Of a stretch of DNA of 64,000 nucleotides, positions 55,669-64,000 are shown piece after piece. Numbering within the stretch: the first letter of the stretch is position 1; every line of letters begins with the position of its first letter. The position numbers were made by a program, and so were the translations under genes. This DNA is from Pseudomonas syringae CC1557 (GTDB lineage Bacteria; Pseudomonadota; Gammaproteobacteria; Pseudomonadales; Pseudomonadaceae), in assembly GCF_000452705.1 (NCBI RefSeq), contig NZ_CP007014.1:806001-870000 (forward strand), read 5' to 3'. The notes beneath the pieces are model-generated. The model did not search any database and was not told where the DNA came from. It saw only the letters and a program-made list of their open reading frames with translations.

Positions 55669-56169
55669 TCAGGCGGTGACCTCTTGAATTTCCTGCAACT
55701 GGTAGTGCGCATACAGCGTACTGGCGATCAGTGTGCAGAATACTTTCAGGGTGTCGAGGGTGTCGTGATCGTCGAGTTGCGCCGGCAGAGTGTCCAGGCC
55801 GCACAGCGTGCCGAAGAAATCGCCATTGGGAAAAACGATGGGCAACGAAAAATAGCTCTGGAAGCCGTAGAGCTTTGGAACGGGGTGCTCTGCGTAAACC
55901 GCATCGGTAGCCAGCTCGTTGATGACAATGGGCTGCCTGTGCTGGCGCAGTTCATTGCACAGCGTGGCTTCAAGCTTGAGCTCGTGACCCGGTTCCAGTC
56001 CGAAATTGATTTCGTCGTAGACTGCGCACGCGGTCCAACTGCTATCAGTCACTTTCGCAATCGCTGCAAATCTCAACCCCGTCAGGCGGGTAACCAGCCG
56101 CAAGAGGCTGGAAGTGGCTTCGATTTCACTGATGACTGCCAGCTCTGCTGAAGTCAGGTTGCTATTCAA
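55669..56169 (-). CDS. Single-domain GAF protein
   Basis: 166 aa, soluble, essentially one GAF domain: LLRLVTRLTGLRFAAIAKVT, LEATLCNELRQHRQPIVINE, VPKLYGFQSYFSLPIVFPNG and DFFGTLCGLDTLPAQLDDHD. There is no output domain, so it would act as a stand-alone sensor or form part of a complex. It lies upstream of, and on the same strand as, nothing that would obviously be its partner, although the chemoreceptor gene at 56380 ends about 210 bp away on the same strand. Function unknown. Confidence 0.85.
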   Translation of the reverse strand: MNSNLTSAELAVISEIEATSSLLRLVTRLTGLRFAAIAKVTDSSWTACAVYDEINFGLEPGHELKLEATLCNELRQHRQPIVINELATDAVYAEHPVPKLYGFQSYFSLPIVFPNGDFFGTLCGLDTLPAQLDDHDTLDTLKVFCTLIASTLYAHYQLQEIQEVTA

Positions 56170-56379
56170 AATGTATCACCCTGGTCATAAAACACTCATG
56201 CAGCGTCGGCAGTAAGCCTGGCGCTGTCGATTCCGTGCAGAGTGTGATCGTGCCATATCTGATCAGGGCTTACATAGCTATCTTGTCGTTACCCATAATA
56301 TTTAGTATCAACTTTTAGAATTGGTCAGGACGCACGCTTTGGCAACGCTGCATTCGTCAGCGTTGCAAACGCAAGAGCA

Positions 56380-58005
56380 TCACGTTTTGAATCGTAATAC
56401 CAAATCATTCAGATTTACCGCTAGCTCAGAAAGCTCGTTACTGGCTTCCAGCGTCTGGCGTGTGCCTTCGCTGCTTTGCACGGCCAGGTTGCGGATGCTG
56501 ATCAGGCTTCTGTCCACGTCCCGCGCTACATGCGCTTGTTGTTCAGAGGCGGTGGCGATTTGCAGGTTGCGGTTGTTGATCTCCAATACCGAATCGGTGA
56601 TCTGGCGCAGTGATTGCCCGGCGTCCTCTGCCGTTTTACGAGTGTTGTGAACTTCCAGCGTGCTCTTCTGCATGGATTCGACGGTAGCGGACGAGCCCGC
56701 CTGGATCGCCGAGATCATCTGTTCCACTTCCTGGGTAGAGGTTTGTGTGCGATGCGCCAGTGCCCGAACTTCATCAGCCACCACTGCAAACCCGCGACCC
56801 TGTTCACCTGCGCGAGCAGCTTCGATGGCGGCGTTGAGTGCCAGCAGGTTAGTCTGCTCTGCAATTCCGCGAATCACGCCCAGTACCTTGCTGATGTCCT
56901 GTGCCTGACCGGCGAGGGCGGTGACCTGTGCGGATGAACCTTCAACCAGTCCGGTCAGGTTCTGCATGGCGATCAGGGTTTCCGAAACGCGCTGGTTACC
57001 CAGGTCGGCAGAGACGCTGGACTGTTGAGCCGCTTCAGACGTGGACGTAGCATTACGAGCGACCTCCTCTACGGCAGCACTCATTTCGTTTACGGCAGTC
57101 GCGGCCTGTTCGATTTCGCTGTTCTGTTGTTGCAGGGTGCGGTCGGCGCTTTCGGTGATTGAAGTCATTTCGACGGCGGCGGTGCTCAGTTGAGCCGACG
57201 CGCCGGAGATTTGCTGAATGGTCTCGCGCAGGTTTTTCGACATCAGGTTCAGCGAGGTCATCAGGCGGGACGCCTCGTCGTTGCCGGTGACTTCCAGTTG
57301 TCGGGTCAGATCGCCTGCCGCGATGTCTTCTGCGAGCTTCAGGGAGACGCTGATCGGATCGACAATACTGCGGGTCAGCGCAATCGCAAGGAACACCGTC
57401 AATATCGACGCAATAATCACCACGGTCAGCAGTACATTGACGCTGTGGTCATAGACCGCCGTGGCGTCACTGCCAGAGAGTTCAGCTTCTTTCGCATTCT
57501 GCCCACGGAGTGTGCTGAGATCGGCCTGATAGGCATTGGCCCGTTTGACTTGCTCGTTGTTGGCGAAAGACAACGCTTTTTCGTGATCCGTAGCGTCGGT
57601 TGTAATGATCTGCTTCACACCTGCCACGTAGGCGTCCATCTTGTTGTGGGCGTCCTCGAACTGGATTCGGTCCTGCTCGCCGGAAATCAAATGCTGCCGG
57701 TAGAACTCACTGCGTGATTGCAGCGTATCAATGGCTTCCCGGGCGCTGGTCGCGGCGGTACTTCGCACTGTAGGGTCTGTGCTTGCCAGCATGCGGATGC
57801 TTTCCAGGCGGGCATGAAGCAGAGCGATCTGAATATCGTCGACGACCTGAATGCTGGGCAGCGAGTTCTCCTCTATGTTCTGCTCCGCCCCGCGCAAGTG
57901 GCCGATCTGAACGTAAGAAAACGCCCCCAGGCCTATTAAAAGCAGGGTAATGATGCCAAAGCACAACGATGCCCTGCGCGAGATATTTAACGATCTGAGG
58001 TTCAT
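56380..58005 (-). CDS. Methyl-accepting chemotaxis protein, four-helix-bundle sensor
   Basis: 541 aa from [20 protein letters not shown] at 58005, with GGAGGCAACC just before the ATG. Transmembrane segments at about 14-33 and 190-211 enclose a periplasmic four-helix-bundle ligand domain (about 35-187: [20 protein letters not shown]). HAMP follows (about 212-265: [20 protein letters not shown]). The signalling hairpin [20 protein letters not shown] and [18 protein letters not shown] is intact. There is no C-terminal CheR/CheB pentapeptide (ends NDLVLRFKT). Ligand unknown. Confidence 0.93.
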   Translation of the reverse strand: MNLRSLNISRRASLCFGIITLLLIGLGAFSYVQIGHLRGAEQNIEENSLPSIQVVDDIQIALLHARLESIRMLASTDPTVRSTAATSAREAIDTLQSRSEFYRQHLISGEQDRIQFEDAHNKMDAYVAGVKQIITTDATDHEKALSFANNEQVKRANAYQADLSTLRGQNAKEAELSGSDATAVYDHSVNVLLTVVIIASILTVFLAIALTRSIVDPISVSLKLAEDIAAGDLTRQLEVTGNDEASRLMTSLNLMSKNLRETIQQISGASAQLSTAAVEMTSITESADRTLQQQNSEIEQAATAVNEMSAAVEEVARNATSTSEAAQQSSVSADLGNQRVSETLIAMQNLTGLVEGSSAQVTALAGQAQDISKVLGVIRGIAEQTNLLALNAAIEAARAGEQGRGFAVVADEVRALAHRTQTSTQEVEQMISAIQAGSSATVESMQKSTLEVHNTRKTAEDAGQSLRQITDSVLEINNRNLQIATASEQQAHVARDVDRSLISIRNLAVQSSEGTRQTLEASNELSELAVNLNDLVLRFKT

Positions 58006-58608
58006 GGTTGCCTCCAGCGGCAAAAAAACAGGCGGACGGGTGAAAAGCCCCTTCCAATAACGGGTTTTCTGCCGAAGCCGGGCGAGCTTTAATTAAAAGC
58101 CATGAAACTTATTTCATGCCGGCGGCAAGTTACTGGATGTACAAAGTTGACGTCAGACAAGCGTGTTAATAGTTGAGGGTGTGAGTGATAGCACCTCCAC
58201 ACTTAAGTATTAACTCTAATTTTAGTGCTTCGGTTTTGATGACGCGGTTTTGTTTATCCATAGCGTCTTTCCAGATCTACCCGAGCCAGCGCTGGCAGAT
58301 GTACATCGATCTGCAGAAAATGGCCAAAGCGGACGTCAACTGGAACGATCTCTACTACAGTCGACACATCAGTGTTTCGCGCAAGAACATTGAGCACTTC
58401 GGCCAGAACCCGTTGAGTCGTTTTCATGCTTGAAGAAACCGCCAGGAAATGCAGCAGACAGGGCTCTCTGCTTAGCGCAAGGAGCTCTGATTCCTCGAAC
58501 GATGACTGCCCTGCGGGCTAATTTGTATCTTCAGGTTTACCAGGTCTTTGACAGGCTTCGCGAGTGGTAAGGTTCGCCCTTTTTGCGCTTGTACCCTGCG
58601 GAGCCTTC
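58006..58608. other. 603-bp region between the chemoreceptor and nhaA
   Basis: The left part should carry the chemoreceptor promoter. The central part, about 58270-58433, holds a stretch with coding character that looks like the tail of a lost gene (listed separately). Nothing else recognised. Confidence 0.5.
58267..58433 (+). pseudogene. Probable 3' remnant of a lost gene
   Basis: About 55 codons ending in TGA read IYPSQRWQMYIDLQKMAKAD then VNWNDLYYSRHISVSRKNIE and so on. Codon choice is strongly Pseudomonas-like, unlike the AT-rich sequence just upstream, and there is no start codon with a ribosome site at the boundary. That pattern fits a 5'-deleted gene. I do not recognise the parent family. 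An intact small gene starting at the ATG near 58295 cannot be excluded. Confidence 0.4.
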
Positions 58609-59787
58609 ATGCACAAACCCACCCCTCGTACTGAATCCCCGAACGCGCTGGCGTTCATCACGCGGTTTTTCGCCGCAGAGTCCGCTGGTGGCCTGATCCT
58701 GATGGCCGCTGCGCTGGCAGCCTTGATTGTTGCGAACTCGCCGTTGGCTGACAGCTATTTTGCCGCATTGCATGCGGTAGTCGCGGGGCTCTCGGTTTCG
58801 CACTGGATCAACGACGGCCTGATGGCGATCTTCTTCATGCTGGTCGGCCTGGAAATCAAACGGGAAATGCTGGCCGGCCAGCTTGCGTCCTGGAGCCAGC
58901 GAGCATTGCCGGGTTTCGCCGCGTTGGGCGGCATGGTGGTTCCGGCACTGATCTACGTGGCATTCAACTGGGGCCAGCCAGACACCATCGGCGGCTGGGC
59001 CATTCCGGCGGCGACCGACATCGCCTTCGCGCTGGGTGTGCTGTCCTTGCTTGGCAAGCGCGTGCCGCTGTCCCTCAAGATATTTCTGTCTGCCCTGGCG
59101 ATCCTCGATGACCTCGGCGCGGTACTGATCATCGCGCTTTTCTACACCAGCGACCTGTCGATCCCCATGCTGCTGGCAGCGTTTGCCAGCATTGCCGTAC
59201 TGGTGGCACTGAACCGACTAGGCGTGAAAAAACTGCTGCCCTACCTGATCATTGGCGCGCTGCTGTGGTTTTTCATGCTCCAGTCCGGCATCCATGCCAC
59301 CCTCGCAGGCGTTGCGCTGGCGCTGTGCATTCCGCTCGGCAAACCTGACGAAGAGGCCAGCTCGCCGCTGCTGCATCTTGAAGAGAAACTGCATCCATGG
59401 GTCGCTTTCGCCGTCGTGCCGATTTTCGGATTCGCCAACGCCGGCGTGTCGCTGTCAGGCATCACCGCAGAGAAGCTGGTTGACCCGGTGCCGCTTGGCG
59501 TCGCCCTCGGGCTGTTGATCGGCAAACAGGTCGGCATCTTCGCCCTGGCTGCGCTGGCCATCCGCGCCGGCCTGGCTCGCTTGCCCGACGGCAGCAACTG
59601 GGGTCAGCTTTACGGTGTTGCAGCACTGTGCGGCATCGGCTTCACCATGAGCCTGTTCATCGGCGCACTGGCCTTCCCGGGCTCACCGGAACTGGTAGAC
59701 GAGGTGAAGGTGGGTGTGTTGATTGGCTCGGTATTGTCGGCTGCGTTGGGCGTTGTGGTGTTGCGCAGGTTTGGGCGGCAGGTGTGA
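58609..59787 (+). CDS. nhaA: Na+/H+ antiporter NhaA
   Basis: 392 aa from the ATG at 58609, six bases after GGAG; the frame runs 45 bp further upstream without a signal. It exchanges protons for sodium in the inner membrane, giving salt and alkaline tolerance. Ion-binding aspartates: Asp137 in [11 protein letters not shown] and Asp167/168 in [11 protein letters not shown]. The conserved lysine lies in [34 protein letters not shown] near the N-terminus is a family hallmark. It ends at a bidirectional terminator shared with convergent katG. Confidence 0.95.
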   Translation: MHKPTPRTESPNALAFITRFFAAESAGGLILMAAALAALIVANSPLADSYFAALHAVVAGLSVSHWINDGLMAIFFMLVGLEIKREMLAGQLASWSQRALPGFAALGGMVVPALIYVAFNWGQPDTIGGWAIPAATDIAFALGVLSLLGKRVPLSLKIFLSALAILDDLGAVLIIALFYTSDLSIPMLLAAFASIAVLVALNRLGVKKLLPYLIIGALLWFFMLQSGIHATLAGVALALCIPLGKPDEEASSPLLHLEEKLHPWVAFAVVPIFGFANAGVSLSGITAEKLVDPVPLGVALGLLIGKQVGIFALAALAIRAGLARLPDGSNWGQLYGVAALCGIGFTMSLFIGALAFPGSPELVDEVKVGVLIGSVLSAALGVVVLRRFGRQV

Positions 59788-59810
59788 GAAGGCGTAAGTA
59801 GCAGGCAGAA

Positions 59811-59842
59811 AAACGCCTCCACTCGGGAGGCGTTAATCTTTA
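59811..59842. terminator. Bidirectional terminator between nhaA and katG
   Basis: AACGCCTCC (59812-59820) and GGAGGCGTT (59826-59834) pair around ACTCG. A-run on the left and T-rich sequence on the right serve both convergent genes. Confidence 0.8.
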
Positions 59843-59862
59843 CTCAGTACATCACTAAAGAA

Positions 59863-62541
<2,679 letters not shown>

Positions 62542-62976
62542 ATGATCACGATTAGAACCATGACGATGGACGACTACGACGCCGTTATCGAACTCATGAG
62601 CAATACACCAGGCATCTCGATTCGCGATGCCGACTCACGCGAATCGACCGCACGTTATCTGGAACGCAACCCCGGCATGAGCTTTGTGGCTGAGGCAGAT
62701 GGTGGTTTATGCGGCTGTGTCATGTGTGGGCACGACGGTCGCCGGGGGTATTTGCAGCATTTGGTGGTGCTGCCTGAGTATCGGCGGCGGGGGATAGCGA
62801 AAGACCTGGTTGAGCGGTGTCTTGGGTGTCTGGAGGCAGTGGGGATTTATAAGTGTCATCTGGATGTGTTGAAGGGGAATGAGGCGGCTGGGCGGTATTG
62901 GTTGGGGCAAGGGTGGGTTTTGCGGGAGGATATTGATCGGTATTCGATGGTGCGGCGGGGTGGGGGGAATGTTTGA
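62542..62976 (+). CDS. GNAT-family N-acetyltransferase with a G-rich 3' half
   Basis: 144 aa from MITIRTMTMDDYDAVIELMS at 62542; the frame opens at 62425 but homology begins here. Acetyl-CoA motif A is LQHLVVLPEYRRRGIAKDLV (about 74-93) with the RRRGIAKDL pyrophosphate loop, then helix VERCLGCLEAVGIYKCHLDV and NEAAGRYWLGQGWVLREDID. Substrate unknown. From about 62690 the coding strand is very G- and T-rich and C-poor, unlike the first half. A hairpin follows at 63019-63040. Confidence 0.88.
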   Translation: MITIRTMTMDDYDAVIELMSNTPGISIRDADSRESTARYLERNPGMSFVAEADGGLCGCVMCGHDGRRGYLQHLVVLPEYRRRGIAKDLVERCLGCLEAVGIYKCHLDVLKGNEAAGRYWLGQGWVLREDIDRYSMVRRGGGNV

Positions 62977-63018
62977 GGTGGGGGGAGGCGTCGGCAACTC
63001 TGGATTTTAGGCGCAGAA

Positions 63019-63040
63019 GAAGACGTCTGTAGACGTCTTC
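63019..63040. terminator. Perfect palindromic hairpin after the GNAT gene
   Basis: GAAGACGTCT and AGACGTCTTC are exact reverse complements around GT, followed by ATTTGCAATTT. It could terminate the GNAT transcript or be a binding site; the T-run is weak. Confidence 0.55.
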
Positions 63041-63124
63041 ATTTGCAATTTGGTGGCCGGGGTAATCTGAAACAGTCGTTTATCCTATTGATTAATATAA
63101 TAAACTCTTGTCCCAGCTTTTGAC

Positions 63125-63145
63125 TGGAATACCAATTGGAATACC
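63125..63145 (+). repeat. Short tandem motif next to the insertion sequence
   Basis: TGGAATACC occurs twice (63125-63133 and 63137-63145), separated by AAT, in an AT-rich stretch 75 bp before the transposase start. Confidence 0.5.
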
Positions 63146-63149
63146 TCAA

Positions 63150-64000
63150 GGGAAACTCTGAAAAAGACTTCCAAATCTGGTGAAATACACCAGGCCTAAA
63201 AAATGAACGGTTGAGCCCGGATGAAACAGATCTCCTTCGCTGACGCCGAATACGCTGGAAAACGTAAACAGACCCGCCGTGAACGCTTCCTGATCGAGAT
63301 GGATCAGGTCGTGCCTTGGAAAGGCTTGATCGAGCCGCACTATCCAAAGGGCGAAGGTGGGCGTCCGGCATACCCGTTGATGGCAATGCTGCGGGTTCAT
63401 CTGATGCAAAACTGGTTCGGTTATAGCGATCCGGCGATGGAAGAGTCCCTCTACGAGACCACGATTCTGCACCAGTTTGCCGGGCTGCATCTGGATCGGA
63501 TTCCAGACGAAACCACGATCCTCAACTTCCGCCGACTGCTGGAAAAGCATGAACTGGCTGGCGGGATTTTGCAGGTTATCAACGGCTATCTTGGCGACCG
63601 TGGTTTGTTGCTGCGCCAGGGCACCGTGGTCGATGCGACGATCATCCATGCGCCCAGCTCGACGAAGAACAAGGACGGCAAGCGCGACCCTGAAATGCAC
63701 CAGACGAAGAAAGGAAATCAATATTTCTTTGGGATGAAAGCGCACATCGGTGTGGATGCCGAATCCGGTTTGGTGCACAGCGTGGTGGGCACGGCGGCGA
63801 ATGTGGCGGACGTAACCCAGGTCGATCAGTTACTGCACGGAGAAGAAACTTACGTCTCTGGCGACGCCGGTTACACTGGCGTCGAAAAACGTCCCGAGCA
63901 TCAAGGTCGTCAAATGATCTGGTCGATTGCAGCGCGGCCGAGCCGTTATAAAAAGCATGCAAAGAAGAGCCTGATCGGGCGCATGCGTCGCAAAATCGAA
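63150..64000 (+). mobile_element. IS5-family insertion sequence (left part)
   Basis: The left end is placed approximately at the change of sequence character near 63150 (AAACTCTGAAAAAGACTTCC). The right end, inverted repeats and target duplication are outside the window, so the boundary is an estimate. It carries the transposase below. Confidence 0.6.
63221..64000 (+). CDS. IS5-family transposase (incomplete at the right edge)
   Basis: The first 260 codons are open from the ATG at 63221. It begins MKQISFADAEYAGKRKQTRR and has the N-terminal IS5 domain (RPAYPLMAMLRVHLMQNWFG, DPAMEESLYETTILHQFAGL, IPDETTILNFRRLLEKHEL). The DDE domain has the first aspartate in GTVVDATIIHAPSSTKNK and the second in VSGDAGYTGVEKRPEH; the glutamate (Y-2-R-3-E-6-K) lies beyond the window. 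No frameshift is visible so far, so the element may be active. Confidence 0.92.
   Translation, partial: MKQISFADAEYAGKRKQTRRERFLIEMDQVVPWKGLIEPHYPKGEGGRPAYPLMAMLRVHLMQNWFGYSDPAMEESLYETTILHQFAGLHLDRIPDETTILNFRRLLEKHELAGGILQVINGYLGDRGLLLRQGTVVDATIIHAPSSTKNKDGKRDPEMHQTKKGNQYFFGMKAHIGVDAESGLVHSVVGTAANVADVTQVDQLLHGEETYVSGDAGYTGVEKRPEHQGRQMIWSIAARPSRYKKHAKKSLIGRMRRKIE

Overview
The window reads as a chromosomal segment of a fluorescent pseudomonad, most likely the Pseudomonas syringae group. Three things point there: GC-rich Pseudomonas-style codon use; gene order (roxSR next to a dpp/opdP dipeptide locus, speC next to a PepSY flavoprotein, mmsAB, an OpuC-type osmoprotectant transporter with CBS domains) that I recall from Pseudomonas genomes; and REP-type intergenic repeats. 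I found no tRNA, rRNA or CRISPR array. The assignment rests on recognition of protein families, not on a database search.

Layout. 1-2288: end of a type VI secretion module on the minus strand (vgrG followed by a DUF4123 adaptor that runs off the left edge). 2553-6117: LysR regulator divergent from mmsA-mmsB (valine/methylmalonate semialdehyde catabolism). 6315-8042: periplasmic gamma-glutamyltranspeptidase. 8111-14507: a selenium module, in which a PhnDCEE-like ABC importer (minus) is divergent from selD-selU and a TauE/SafE permease (plus). 14775-16358: prfC. 16703-20157: four-gene OpuC-type osmoprotectant importer. 20313-21560: a secreted, possibly halovibrin-like protein with a perfect LuxR-type dyad upstream. 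22021-23396: candidate small RNA or attenuated leader, then speC. 23542-26097: membrane PepSY flavoprotein reductase.

26202-38812 is a minus-strand peptide-uptake locus: DppF, D, C and B, four DppA-type binding proteins and an OprD-family porin (OpdP-like). 38909-41386 holds a HET-C-family protein and a SIMPL-domain protein. 41593-43409 is the RoxS/RoxR redox two-component system. 43499-45232 is an SbmA/YddA-like ABC protein. 45332-50414 is a glucarate/galactarate catabolic block (FCD-type GntR regulator, kdgD, MFS transporter, garD).

50702-58005 is more accessory: small membrane proteins, a second TauE/SafE permease, a GAF-GGDEF-EAL phosphodiesterase, a GNAT enzyme, a GAF protein and a chemoreceptor. 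58609-62133: nhaA convergent with katG. 62542-62976: a GNAT enzyme. An IS5-family element begins near 63150 and runs off the right edge.

How they work together. The window is rich in nutrient scavenging (peptides, sugar acids, osmoprotectants, probably selenium oxyanions, glutathione-type peptides) and stress handling (KatG, NhaA, OpuC, RoxSR). The items I would look at first are the selenium uptake/tRNA selenation module, the LuxR-type dyad before the secreted protein, the HET-C-like protein with a zinc-phospholipase-like residue pattern, the terminator-capped RNA before speC, and a shared candidate operator in the sugar-acid locus.
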